NCBI RefSeq assembly: GCF_003688555.1
Contig: NZ_REFR01000009.1
Coordinates: forward strand, 620,001 to 684,000
Source of the DNA: Eilatimonas milleporae
GTDB lineage: Bacteria; Pseudomonadota; Alphaproteobacteria; Sphingomonadales; Kordiimonadaceae
DNA length: 64,000 bases
Direction: 5' to 3'
Shown: positions 1 to 8,585 of the stretch, piece by piece
How positions within the stretch are numbered: the first letter of the stretch is position 1
Layout of the letters: each line of letters begins with the position of its first letter
Program-made: the position numbers and the translations under genes
The notes under the pieces: generated by a model
The model's database searches: none
What the model saw: the letters and a program-made list of their open reading frames with translations, nothing else
Told to the model about the DNA's origin: nothing

Positions 1-381
1 ATGCAGAAGGGCGTCGATTTCTATGTCAAAGGGTTCGGCTGGGCCCAGGGCAACACCTATGACGTACCCTATTCCGTCATCAACAATGCCTTCGGCTTCC
101 CGGAAGACCGGTCGCACAAATTGTCGATGAACTGCGTCGGCCGCATGGTCAATAACGAAGTGGACCAGTATCCGGCGGAAACCATCGTCCGCCCGCAGGT
201 GGACGGCGAGCTGCCGCCGGGCGTGTCCATGGTGTCCTTCATCACGGACTCGCTGGACGCTGCGCACACAGGGGCACTCGGCCCCGCCGTCCGCCTGGAG
301 GGACACCCCTATGACGGTCGCCAAAGCGCACTGTTTCGCGGCTCCGCCGGGGAACTGGCCGAACTGATCCAGCGGACCTGA
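1..381 (+). CDS. VOC (glyoxalase/dioxygenase fold) family protein, C-terminal part
   Basis: This is the 3' end of a gene that starts before the window. The visible 126 residues contain the pattern VNNEVDQYP followed by ELPPGVSMVSF. It matches the second half of small VOC-superfamily proteins, where an acidic residue before DQYP usually ligates a metal. The frame is open at base 1, so the ATG there is probably internal and not the true start. VOC members catalyse isomerisation, epimerisation or ring cleavage, and the substrate cannot be told here. It lies 146 bp upstream of a TRAP transporter operon on the same strand, so a catabolic role is plausible but inferred. Confidence 0.6.
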   Translation: MQKGVDFYVKGFGWAQGNTYDVPYSVINNAFGFPEDRSHKLSMNCVGRMVNNEVDQYPAETIVRPQVDGELPPGVSMVSFITDSLDAAHTGALGPAVRLEGHPYDGRQSALFRGSAGELAELIQRT

Positions 382-428
382 CAAACCGGGCAGACGCGTC
401 TGTTACGTCCCGGCTGTCCGGAACGATA

Positions 429-457
429 CCGATCATGGCCAAACCGGTCATGATCGG
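429..457. promoter_or_regulatory. Inverted repeat between VOC gene and TRAP operon
   Basis: CCGATCATG and CATGATCGG form perfect 9-bp arms around an 11-bp spacer. There is no T-run on either side, so it looks more like an operator or a weak terminator stem than a classical intrinsic terminator. It sits about 70 bp before the GTG start of the TRAP substrate-binding gene. Confidence 0.3.
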
Positions 458-527
458 GCTATCCATATAGGCGGACGGACAACAGACAGACGGGCAACAA
501 ACAGACGGGCAAGGGAGCGGTGACAGC

Positions 528-1625
528 GTGACGCCACGCACGGCGGACGGGGATACGGCAGATACGCCGGACGGAACAGGCCCGGACTGGCGCCTGCTGC
601 TCGGCCTGATCCTTGTGGGCGTGCCGGGGCTTTTCCTCGCCCTCGGCAATCTCGGCCCGCGCGCCGACGTCCACTGGGACCTGTCCGTGCCCTGGGCGGA
701 AAGTGAATTTCACACCCGCAACGCCATCCGCTTCGCTGAAGAAGTCGCCGTGGTCACGGACGGGCGCGTGCGCATCACCGTGCATCCGGGCGCCGTCCTC
801 GGCATCAAGGGGCCAGGCTCCCTGCGCGCGGTCGAGGACGGCATCGTCGCCATGGCCGAAATGGCCGGTTTCCAGCAGATCGGCAGCGAACCTGTTCTGG
901 GTCTGGAGGCCCTGCCCTTCCTCGTCGACACCCATGATGAACTGCGCACCCTGTACCGGTTTCTGCGCGCACCCGTTGAGGCCGCCTTTGAACGCCACGG
1001 GATGAAGGTGCTGTATCTGGTGCCGTGGCCGAACCAGAATTTGTACACGCGCGGCCAGCCCGACAGCCTGCGGTCCCTCGCCGGGCTGAAGGTCCGCACG
1101 CTGGATGCCAACACCACCGATATGATGGACCGTCTCGGCCTGACGCCGATCCAGATGCCCTCGCCCGATGTGGTGCCGGCGCTGGCCGCCGGCGCCATCG
1201 ATGCGACGCTGACCTCCACCACCACCGGCGCGGCACAGAAATACTGGGAATTCCTCGATGTCATCATCCGCACCAATCACAATTGGGCGTCGAACATGAT
1301 GGTGGTCAATGCCGATGCCTGGGCCGGTCTGTCGGACCGGGACAGACAGGCGATCGAGGCCCTCGCCGCCCGGCTGGAGCCGGACTTCTGGCGGGTGTCG
1401 GAACGGGACGACCGCGAAAAACTCGCCGTCCTCAAGGCCGAGGGCATGCAGGTCATGGTGCCCGATGCGGTCATGGCGGGGCAGTTGCGCGCCGTCGCCC
1501 GGCCCATGTGGCATGAATTTGTCGCCCGCGTGCCCGAGGCCCGGCCGGTACTGGACGCCTATCTGCGCGCCACCGGCCGCGCCCCGCTGGACGACGCCGG
1601 CCCAAGCGACGGAAACGGGTCATGA
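528..1625 (+). CDS. dctP: TRAP transporter substrate-binding protein (DctP family), system 1
   Basis: 365-residue extracytoplasmic binding protein of a tripartite ATP-independent periplasmic transporter, which delivers a carboxylate-type solute to the DctQM permease. An N-terminal hydrophobic helix (about residues 22-42) looks like an uncleaved signal anchor. The rest is DctP-like, including the GLKVRTLDAN motif near residue 185, in the region that usually carries the arginine contacting the substrate carboxylate. The start is GTG, with AAGGGAG about 10 bp upstream. The 3' end overlaps the small permease by the ATGA arrangement, so the three transporter genes and the hydrolase after them are translationally coupled. 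The substrate is unknown. Confidence 0.88.
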   Translation: MTPRTADGDTADTPDGTGPDWRLLLGLILVGVPGLFLALGNLGPRADVHWDLSVPWAESEFHTRNAIRFAEEVAVVTDGRVRITVHPGAVLGIKGPGSLRAVEDGIVAMAEMAGFQQIGSEPVLGLEALPFLVDTHDELRTLYRFLRAPVEAAFERHGMKVLYLVPWPNQNLYTRGQPDSLRSLAGLKVRTLDANTTDMMDRLGLTPIQMPSPDVVPALAAGAIDATLTSTTTGAAQKYWEFLDVIIRTNHNWASNMMVVNADAWAGLSDRDRQAIEALAARLEPDFWRVSERDDREKLAVLKAEGMQVMVPDAVMAGQLRAVARPMWHEFVARVPEARPVLDAYLRATGRAPLDDAGPSDGNGS

Positions 1626-2206
1626 GCCTCCACGCCGACACGGGCCGAGCCCAGGACGGGATACTGGACCGCCTGCTTGTCGGCATTGACGCGCTGTGCC
1701 GCGTCGCCGCCTGGGGGGCTGCCGCCGTTCTGGCCGCTTTGTTTCTGTTGGGTCTGGCGGAAATTCTGCTGCGCAATCTGTTCGGATACAGCCTGCCCAT
1801 CGCGGTGGAATACAGCGGCTATCTCGTCGGCATCAGTCTTCTGCTCGGCAGCGGCTGGACCCTGCAACAGGGCGGCCAGATCCGCGTCGGGCTGTTGATC
1901 GAACGCCTCGGCCCCGCCGGCCGGCGGGCGGTGGACACCGCCGCCACCGTCTTCGCCCTTGTCACCGCGCTGTTTCTCGCCGCCGCGCTGGTCCGCTACA
2001 CGGGCGGCACCGCCCTGCGCGGCACGGTCTCCTATTTCCCCAGTCAGACACCCCTTGTCATTCCGCAGGCCCTGCTGGCCGCCGGCCCGGTCACACTGGC
2101 GCTGGCGCTGCTGGCCCGTCTTGTCCGCCTGCTGCGCGGGGACGGTCCGGACGGCACCGGCACCCCAAGTCGCCCGGACAGCACAGCGGCGGAGGACGGA
2201 TCATGA
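1622..2206 (+). CDS. dctQ: TRAP transporter small permease (DctQ family), system 1
   Basis: 194-residue membrane protein with four predicted helices (about residues 24-48, 58-78, 98-120 and 138-160). This is the standard topology of the small TRAP subunit, which bridges the binding protein and the large permease. It overlaps the genes on both sides by ATGA. The C-terminal 20 residues are hydrophilic and proline- and threonine-rich. The family call rests on topology, position between DctP and DctM, and length. Confidence 0.85.
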   Translation: MSLHADTGRAQDGILDRLLVGIDALCRVAAWGAAAVLAALFLLGLAEILLRNLFGYSLPIAVEYSGYLVGISLLLGSGWTLQQGGQIRVGLLIERLGPAGRRAVDTAATVFALVTALFLAAALVRYTGGTALRGTVSYFPSQTPLVIPQALLAAGPVTLALALLARLVRLLRGDGPDGTGTPSRPDSTAAEDGS

Positions 2207-3480
2207 CCGGCCTTGTCGCCGCCAGCCTGTTTCTGCTCATCGCCCTGCTCGGCCTCGGGGTCTGGGTCGGCCTTGCCCTGATGGGGGTGGGGGCGGCATC
2301 GCTTCTGGTGTTCCGCGATCTGGATGTGGCCGCCTTTCTCGCCGGCGATATCTGGCGCGGGCTCAACACGCCGGAACTCAGCGCCCTGCCGCTGTTTATC
2401 CTGATGGGGGAAATCCTGCACCGTACCCGGATCGCCAGCGACATGTTCACAGCCCTCAGCCCCTGGGTGCGGCGCGTGCCCGGCCAGTTGATGCATCTGA
2501 ACGTCATCGGCTGCACCCTGTTTGCCGCCGTCTCCGGATCGTCCGCCGCCACCACCGCCACCGTCGGGCGCATCACCCTGGGCGAACTGGAAAAACGCGG
2601 CTATGACCGCGATCTGGCCATCGGCTCCCTGTGCGGTGCCGGGACGCTCGGCTTTCTCATCCCGCCCAGCCTGATTCTGATCGTCTATGGCGTGCTGTCA
2701 TCCACGTCGATCATCGACCTGTTCATCGCCGGCATTGTCCCCGGTCTCATGCTGGCGCTGGGCTATATGCTCTATATCGCCGTCCGTGCGCCCCGTCCTG
2801 TCGCGGCGGATACGGACGGCGACGCCGTATCGTGGGGGGCAAAGCTGGCCGGCCTCGGCCGACTGCTGCCCGTGGTGCTGCTGATCATACTGGTCATCGG
2901 CTCCATGTATGCCGGCCTCGCCGGGCCAAGCGAGGCCGCCACCATCGGCATCGCCGGCGCCCTTGTCATCGCCGCATGGCAAAGGGTGCTGACAGCGGCC
3001 ACACTGGTGGATGCGCTGATGGGCACGGTGCGCACCGCCTCCATGGTCGGGCTGATTGTGGCCGGGGCCTTTTTCCTGTCGAAAACCATGGCGATTTTCG
3101 GCCTGCCACAGGCGGCGGCCGCGCTGATCGCCGGGCTGGACCTGCCGCCCATCGGTCTGATCCTGTTGCTGATGCTGCTCTATATCGTTCTCGGCATGGT
3201 GCTGGACGGTCTGTCCATCATCGTCATGACCCTGCCCATCGCCCTGCCGCTGGTCGTCGGCGCCGGGTTCAGCCCCGTCTGGTTCGGTATTTTCATCGTC
3301 GCCGTGGTCGAGATGTCCCAGATCACGCCGCCCATCGGCTTCAACCTGTTCGTCGTCCAGGGCCTGACCGGCGAACCGATCAGCCGCGTCGCACGCGCCA
3401 GCCTGCCCTTTTTCACCATCATCGCGGCGCTGGTCGTCGCCATCACCCTGTTTCCGGAGATTGTTACATGGCCACTATAG
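2203..3480 (+). CDS. dctM: TRAP transporter large permease (DctM family), system 1
   Basis: 425-residue integral membrane protein with about 12 predicted helices. DctM hallmarks are visible: an early SALPLFILMGEIL segment, a GSSAATTATVG loop, and GAGTLGFLIPPSLILIVYG, the conserved IPPS region. It transports the solute with sodium or protons together with DctQ. I chose the ATG overlapping the DctQ stop. The same frame stays open further upstream, but that stretch lies inside dctQ. The 3' end overlaps the following hydrolase gene by 13 bp, which suggests the transported compound is also that enzyme's substrate or product. Confidence 0.9.
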   Translation: MTGLVAASLFLLIALLGLGVWVGLALMGVGAASLLVFRDLDVAAFLAGDIWRGLNTPELSALPLFILMGEILHRTRIASDMFTALSPWVRRVPGQLMHLNVIGCTLFAAVSGSSAATTATVGRITLGELEKRGYDRDLAIGSLCGAGTLGFLIPPSLILIVYGVLSSTSIIDLFIAGIVPGLMLALGYMLYIAVRAPRPVAADTDGDAVSWGAKLAGLGRLLPVVLLIILVIGSMYAGLAGPSEAATIGIAGALVIAAWQRVLTAATLVDALMGTVRTASMVGLIVAGAFFLSKTMAIFGLPQAAAALIAGLDLPPIGLILLLMLLYIVLGMVLDGLSIIVMTLPIALPLVVGAGFSPVWFGIFIVAVVEMSQITPPIGFNLFVVQGLTGEPISRVARASLPFFTIIAALVVAITLFPEIVTWPL

Positions 3481-5111
3481 TCAACCGGTCCTTTATCGTC
3501 GCCAACGGGCGGTCCGTCCATTACCGCCATGCCGGCCCGGCCGGCGACGCGCCGCCGCTGATCCTCTGCCACCAGTCGCCGAAAACCTCGGAAGAACTTG
3601 TCCCCCTGTTGCAGGATTGGGGCCGGTATTTTCACTGTTACGCCCCGGATTCCCCCGGTTATGGACTGTCCGATCCCCTGCCGGGCAAGGCGCTCGCCCT
3701 TGCCGATCTGGCCGACAGCGTCGCCGATTTCATGGATGCGCTGGGTCTGGAAACAGCCGTCATATACGGCATCCACACCGGCGCCAAAATTGCCCTCGGC
3801 ACGGCCGAACGCCATCCGGACCGGGTCGCCGGCGTTGTCGCAAACGGCGTCCTGGTCAACACCCCGGCCGACCGCCAGGACTTGGCGGACAGATATCTGC
3901 CCCCCTTCAAACCGTCCATCGACGGGGCCCATATGGCCATGGCCTGGCACCGCATGCGGGACCAGCGGGTGTTTTTCCCCTGGTATGACCGGCGCGATGC
4001 CGCGCGCATGCCCATTGACGTCAGCGCACCGGACGACCTTCAGGCCAGCGTCATGGACCTTTTCGCCGCCGGCGACACCTACGGCGCGGGATACGGCGCG
4101 GCCCTGTCTCTGAACACCAGGGCCCTGCTGGCGCGCCTGACCGTGCCGGCCCTGATCACATGCGGCCCCGGCGACGTCCTGTTGGAACATCTGAAAAATA
4201 TCTCCGCGCCCGATTGCGTCACCGTCCGGGGCGCGGACAGCGACGCCGCGCTGAAGACCATGGCCGCCGATTTCCTCAAAACCCACGCACCCGGCGCCAC
4301 ATCCCCGCAGGCACAGCCCCCCGCCCATGGTCGCCGCCTCAGACCAACGCTGAGGGGCGAGGCCGGCGCCCGCTGCCACGGACTTACGGGCGGCCGCCGG
4401 GCGCCCGACGCCCGCCGCATTCTCGTCCTGCCGGATCTGGGCGGCAGTGTCTGCACCCTGCGCGATGTGCTGGAACCGCTGGCCAGCGATATGCAAATTC
4501 TGGGGCTGGACCCCACCGGCTTCGGCTGGTCGGACGCGGACGGGGGTGACCCGGTGGCGGCGCTGGATGCCGCCGTCGGCGATTTCGCCCCTGATGCGGT
4601 CGTCGCACACGGCCTGTCCGCCGCGCTGGCGCTGGATTGGCTGGCGGCCACCGATGCCCCGGCGAAAAAACTGGTGCTGCTGGACGCCGTATTCCCGGAC
4701 GACAGCCTGCGCCCCGATATCGCCACCGGTCTGATCCCGGACCTGACGCCGCAGGCCGCCGGGGGCCATTTGCTGGCCGCATGGCAGGCAGTACGGGAAA
4801 GTGCCCTGTTCTATCCCTGGTTCCGGCCCGTGCATGCCGCCGCCATTCCCAGCGACGGCAAACTGGTCACCGGCCCGCTGCAACAGGCGGCTGTCGCCCT
4901 GCTGCGCGGCTGGCGCACGGCGCAAAGCCTGCTGCCCGCCGCGCTGGACGCACCGTCGCGGCTGGCCGGCAGCGGCCTCGACACCGTCGCCCTTGTGCCG
5001 GACTGGTCGCAGGGGCGCGGCGGCCTCGCCGCCCTGCCGGCCCCCGTCTCCTGTCACCCTGTCGCCCATGCGGACCGGCCCGGCGCCCTGCGCACGGCCC
5101 TTCTGGCATAA
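3468..5111 (+). CDS. Tandem (double-domain) alpha/beta hydrolase fold protein
   Basis: 547 residues made of two consecutive alpha/beta-hydrolase-like domains (about 10-275 and 315-545) joined by a proline/arginine-rich linker. In domain 1 the nucleophile elbow reads G101-I-H103-T-G105, so histidine occupies the usual serine position. In domain 2 it reads G382-L-S384-A-A386. Single-domain hydrolases of this fold are about 270-300 residues, so this is a fusion. Domain 1 may be non-hydrolytic or use other chemistry, and domain 2 could be the catalytic half. The ATG lies inside the 3' end of dctM, so the gene belongs to the TRAP operon. The substrate is not known. Confidence 0.75.
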   Translation: MATIVNRSFIVANGRSVHYRHAGPAGDAPPLILCHQSPKTSEELVPLLQDWGRYFHCYAPDSPGYGLSDPLPGKALALADLADSVADFMDALGLETAVIYGIHTGAKIALGTAERHPDRVAGVVANGVLVNTPADRQDLADRYLPPFKPSIDGAHMAMAWHRMRDQRVFFPWYDRRDAARMPIDVSAPDDLQASVMDLFAAGDTYGAGYGAALSLNTRALLARLTVPALITCGPGDVLLEHLKNISAPDCVTVRGADSDAALKTMAADFLKTHAPGATSPQAQPPAHGRRLRPTLRGEAGARCHGLTGGRRAPDARRILVLPDLGGSVCTLRDVLEPLASDMQILGLDPTGFGWSDADGGDPVAALDAAVGDFAPDAVVAHGLSAALALDWLAATDAPAKKLVLLDAVFPDDSLRPDIATGLIPDLTPQAAGGHLLAAWQAVRESALFYPWFRPVHAAAIPSDGKLVTGPLQQAAVALLRGWRTAQSLLPAALDAPSRLAGSGLDTVALVPDWSQGRGGLAALPAPVSCHPVAHADRPGALRTALLA

Positions 5112-5242
5112 AACCAATGGCCATACCCGCATCCATCGGGGCCTCAGTCCCTCCCTTGGACTGCTCCCTTATGACCTAGGTCATGGCACGGGCACACACC
5201 CGGCCATAGACTGTCACACTCATATGTGTTTCGGAGATTTCC

Positions 5243-5746
5243 ATGCCTGATTCAGCCTTTGCCGAAATCAAGACCGCCATGCCGCTTCTCGCCTCCAACG
5301 AAGGGGTATGGGAAGGCTGGTACCGCTATTACGACATCGACGGCAAAATGATCGACGCCCACCGGTCGCGCCTGATCTGTCGTTTTCCCGACAGCGGCCC
5401 CTACCCCTATCATCAAAGTAATATCTACACATGGGACGATGGCCGCACCGAAGTCCGCGACTTTCCCGCCGCATACCGCGACGGACGCGTCTGGTTCGAT
5501 ACCGACCTGATCGACGGCTGGGCGGCGGAAGTGCCGCTGGACGAATACAAGCGCACCACCATGCTGAACTGGGTGCGCAAGGGCGAGCCGGACCTGTATC
5601 TCTATGAAATGATCCACAACAGCGACTGCGGCAAATTCCGCTCCCGCGTGTGGCAGTGGATCAAGGCCGGCAAAACACACATGCGCACCCTGATCGACGA
5701 GGAAAAAGTCACCGACGATTGGCGCGCATTCGAGGCCGGCCAGTGA
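5243..5746 (+). CDS. Conserved hypothetical protein, possible calycin/lipocalin-like fold
   Basis: 167-residue soluble protein without signal peptide or membrane helix. It begins with a segment typical of calycin-type domains (ASNEGVWEGWYRYYD), followed by many short beta-prone stretches rich in Trp and Tyr (YTWDDGRTEVRDFP, VWFDTDLIDGW). It may be related to DUF3598-like proteins, but that is a resemblance and not a firm assignment. A single-domain ligand-binding or small lyase-like role is possible. It follows the TRAP/hydrolase operon after a 131-bp gap on the same strand and faces the SDR gene tail to tail. Confidence 0.55.
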   Translation: MPDSAFAEIKTAMPLLASNEGVWEGWYRYYDIDGKMIDAHRSRLICRFPDSGPYPYHQSNIYTWDDGRTEVRDFPAAYRDGRVWFDTDLIDGWAAEVPLDEYKRTTMLNWVRKGEPDLYLYEMIHNSDCGKFRSRVWQWIKAGKTHMRTLIDEEKVTDDWRAFEAGQ

Positions 5747-5811
5747 AATCCCAGTGAAATCAAAGGCCGGTCCGCGACCCTTGGGGGTCTGTCCGGGCGG
5801 TGGGAAATGCC

Positions 5812-6648
5812 TCAGTGCATTTCCTCGCCGCCCGATACATTCACCGCCTCGCCGGTGATATAGACGGCCTCGTCCGATGCCAGGAACGCGCACGTTCCCG
5901 CCGTATCGCCCGGCAGGCCGGGCCGTCCCATCGGGTTTTTCGCCTTCATGTTCGCCAGATAGGCGTCAACACTGTCAAACCCCAGCAATTTGGAAAAATA
6001 CGCATTCTGTTTCGCGCCCAGGCCCGTGGTCACATGGTTGGGGCAGACGGCATTGACCGTGATGCCGTGCGGCCCCAGTTCAATGGCGTTGGACCGGGTC
6101 AACCCGATCATGCCGTGTTTCGACGCGGTATAGGGTGCCATGTGCGGAAAACCGGACTTGGCCGCCTGACTGGCGATATTGATGATGCGCCCGCCGTCCC
6201 CCTGTTCCATCATGGCGATGGCGGCATGCTTGGTGCACAGGAACGCCCCGGTCAGATTGACGGAAAGCACCGCGTCCCATTCATCCGGCGCCACATCCGT
6301 CAGCGGCTTCATGATATAGCCGATCCCCGCATTGTTGACGAGAATGTCGACCCGCCCGAAGGCGTCGCGCGCGCCGTCGATCAGGGCCTTGCACTGTTCG
6401 TCGCGGCGCACGTCGCACGGGATGGCGACCGCCTCGCCGCCCTTGTCGCGGATGGCGGCGGCAATACCTTCCATCTCATCCGTGGTGCCGATGTCGCCTT
6501 CGCCCATATGCGTCTGCGCCCGGCCCAGGTCCGAGACGACGACCTTCGCCCCTTCGGCGGCGAAACGCTCCAGTATGGCCTGACCCAGCCCCTTTTCCCG
6601 GCCCGATCCGGTGACAATGGCAACCTTGCCTTTCAGGGATGCATACAT
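5812..6648 (-). CDS. SDR family NAD(P)-dependent oxidoreductase
   Basis: 278-residue short-chain dehydrogenase. The cofactor loop is T13-G-S-G-R-E-K-G-L-G22, a slightly expanded TGxxxGxG. NNAG lies at 105-108, Asn131 in the NLTG segment, and the catalytic Ser160, Tyr173 and Lys177 in SxnYTASK order. The C-terminal ITGEAVNVSGGEEMH follows the classical SDR pattern. It would interconvert a hydroxyl and a keto group, most likely in the catabolic route encoded here. Its start is 5 bp from the stop of the leftward gene before it, so these genes form a leftward operon. A GGAAATG/CATTTCC stem overlaps its 3' end and could help termination. Confidence 0.9.
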   Translation of the reverse strand: MYASLKGKVAIVTGSGREKGLGQAILERFAAEGAKVVVSDLGRAQTHMGEGDIGTTDEMEGIAAAIRDKGGEAVAIPCDVRRDEQCKALIDGARDAFGRVDILVNNAGIGYIMKPLTDVAPDEWDAVLSVNLTGAFLCTKHAAIAMMEQGDGGRIINIASQAAKSGFPHMAPYTASKHGMIGLTRSNAIELGPHGITVNAVCPNHVTTGLGAKQNAYFSKLLGFDSVDAYLANMKAKNPMGRPGLPGDTAGTCAFLASDEAVYITGEAVNVSGGEEMH

Positions 6649-6653
6649 GCGCC

Positions 6654-6968
6654 CTACTCCTCGATGGACTGGCTGAGGATAAAGGTCGGGTTGTCGGCCA
6701 CCGCCTGAAATTCCGCCGCCACCGTCTGCATCACATCGCCGCCCACCTCGGCCCCGAACGTGTCCATGTCGGACACATGGATGATTTCCACATAGCGGTA
6801 GGGCGGCGGCGCGTCCGATCCCAGCAGCCCGGTGGACCGATACACGTCAAAGGCCGAGACGGACGTCAGCCCGCGCACCGTCGGCAGGTCCGTGCCCTTG
6901 GCCCAGGCTTCATAATCGGCGTCGCTCACACCGTCCTTCAGATTGAACAGCACGATAATGGTCGTCAT
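6654..6968 (-). CDS. Small dimeric alpha-beta barrel protein, REDY/HapK-like
   Basis: 104-residue protein beginning MTTIIVLFNLKDGV and carrying a YEAWAKGTDLPTV segment. It fits the small dimeric alpha-beta barrel proteins annotated as REDY-like or HapK-like, also loosely EthD- or muconolactone-isomerase-like. Members are usually accessory enzymes in aromatic, quinone or pigment pathways. No catalytic residue can be assigned from sequence alone. It lies between an MmgE/PrpD gene (27 bp upstream on this strand) and the SDR (5 bp downstream), so all three are probably co-transcribed. Confidence 0.6.
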   Translation of the reverse strand: MTTIIVLFNLKDGVSDADYEAWAKGTDLPTVRGLTSVSAFDVYRSTGLLGSDAPPPYRYVEIIHVSDMDTFGAEVGGDVMQTVAAEFQAVADNPTFILSQSIEE

Positions 6969-6995
6969 GGTTTCCTCCCCAAATCCGTTTGCAGT

Positions 6996-8363
6996 TCATC
7001 GCGCCGGCGCCAGCAGATCGAACAGATCGAGGCAATCCGGCAGGGTTTCCAGGGTTTCGACGCAGGCCGTCAGGCGCTCCCGCGCCGGCTCCGTCAGCGG
7101 CACGCACGCCAGGCTACCGGCGAAGGCCAACTTGTCCAGCCGGGCGTCACGGTTCAGCGGATTGTCCGGCGCCCCCAGGGTCGCCGGGATATGATCCGTC
7201 AGCGTGCGCCCGTCCGACAGGTGAAAGACAAGCGTCTGCGGCGACAGGGCGTTCAGGTCCGGATTGTCATCGACAGTGACATGAACCCGGTCCCCCACGA
7301 CGCGTAGGGCCGCATCGGCAAAATCGTCGGGCGTGAAGGCGCGCGGGTCGATCCGGCCGTCGCGCAGGGCCAACGCCACCAGAAACGGCAGGCACAGCCG
7401 GGCATAGGCCGGGCCCATATCCGCCGCCCACGGCCGTCCGACCAGCCGGTGGACCAGCGGCGGCACACGGGCCTCCAGACGCTCCAGCGTGTCGCCGGTA
7501 ACCGTCCCGTCGGCACGGCGCGCCAGCACGGTGGACAGCACGCCGTGACTGGCGCGACCGCTCGGATAGGGCTTGATGGACAGCTCATCGATGGCAAACA
7601 CCGTGCCCAGACGGTCCAGGAGGATGCGGGCATCGCCGCCGTCCTCGATCAGGGTGAAATAGCCGAACGGCCCCGACAGCACATCGTGCGGGCCGGACAG
7701 GCCGCTCTCCGCCAAGTCGCAGGCGGTCAGCGCCGCGCGGGCCGACAGGGCCACCTGCACCGCCAGCGCCGGCGATCCTTCCACATGGGCCTGCATGGTG
7801 CCGGCCACTTGCGAATATCCCAGGCCAAGCGCGTCTTTCATCCGTGCGGCCGGGAACTTTCGCAGCCGGGCAATGCCTGCGACCGCGCCCATCAGTCCCG
7901 CCGTCGCCGGGCGGAAAAACCTTAAAGGGGCCTCTGTCGCAACGCCAAGCCCGGCGGCGATATCCACGGCCACGATCAGGGCGGCCAGAAAATCCCGCCC
8001 GTTGACACTACCATGCGCCGGGGACTGAATTTCAGCCAGCAGCGCGGCGGTCGCCACCGACATGGCATGGACCACCGCCGGCTCGTGCACGGCGTCCCAT
8101 TCCAGGCAGTGAATGGCATAGGCCCCCATGACCGCGCCGCCATGCAGGCTGAACCCCGCGTCCAGGCCGGCAACCCGGCACGGCCCGCCGCCCCAGCCGC
8201 GCACGGCCCGTAAAACCGGCTCGGCCACGTCCGCGCCGCTGCCCGCCAGACCGCACGCCAGCGTATCCAGCAGAAACAGCTTGGCATTTTCGACCGTGGC
8301 AGCCGGCAGACTGTCCCACGACAGGCCCAGCGCGTAGGCGGCAAGTTCATCGAGATCGCTCAC
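6996..8363 (-). CDS. MmgE/PrpD family protein
   Basis: About 455 residues. The N-terminal LAAYALGLSWDSLP, FLLDTLACGLAGSGADV and HCLEWDAVHEPAVVH are typical of the MmgE/PrpD family. The family includes 2-methylcitrate dehydratase and cis-aconitate decarboxylase. I prefer the GTG at 8363, which has AAAGGG 5 bp upstream, over the ATG at 8393, which lacks a ribosome binding site. With LeuCD-like, HMG-CoA-lyase-like and CoA-transferase genes nearby, a dehydration or decarboxylation step on a branched tricarboxylate or hydroxydiacid is plausible but inferred. Confidence 0.85.
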   Translation of the reverse strand: MSDLDELAAYALGLSWDSLPAATVENAKLFLLDTLACGLAGSGADVAEPVLRAVRGWGGGPCRVAGLDAGFSLHGGAVMGAYAIHCLEWDAVHEPAVVHAMSVATAALLAEIQSPAHGSVNGRDFLAALIVAVDIAAGLGVATEAPLRFFRPATAGLMGAVAGIARLRKFPAARMKDALGLGYSQVAGTMQAHVEGSPALAVQVALSARAALTACDLAESGLSGPHDVLSGPFGYFTLIEDGGDARILLDRLGTVFAIDELSIKPYPSGRASHGVLSTVLARRADGTVTGDTLERLEARVPPLVHRLVGRPWAADMGPAYARLCLPFLVALALRDGRIDPRAFTPDDFADAALRVVGDRVHVTVDDNPDLNALSPQTLVFHLSDGRTLTDHIPATLGAPDNPLNRDARLDKLAFAGSLACVPLTEPARERLTACVETLETLPDCLDLFDLLAPAR

Positions 8364-8503
8364 AAATGCCCTTTCTGGAAATATGGTCGGCATCAGCCTA
8401 TTTGATGTCCCGCACGATACTCTCTGCCGCCGGCCGGTTCCATCCCGTGTCCAGCGCGGCGCGGATCAGCATTGCGGCCTTATCATTGCAGCGGCACAAA
8501 AAC

Positions 8504-8517
8504 ATATATTAATATAT
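8504..8517. promoter_or_regulatory. AT-rich perfect palindrome upstream of leuC-like gene
   Basis: ATATATTAATATAT is a 14-bp perfect palindrome in an AT-rich patch within GC-rich sequence. It lies between the divergent MmgE/PrpD and LeuC-like genes, about 70 bp before the LeuC ATG. It could be an operator or promoter element for both. Similar AT palindromes occur at 11708-11717 and 18820-18829. Confidence 0.35.
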
Positions 8518-8585
8518 CATTAGATCAGATAACAAAACGCAAGCAGGGAATCGCACCTGCCGTCAACAAGACGATTGATACACCC

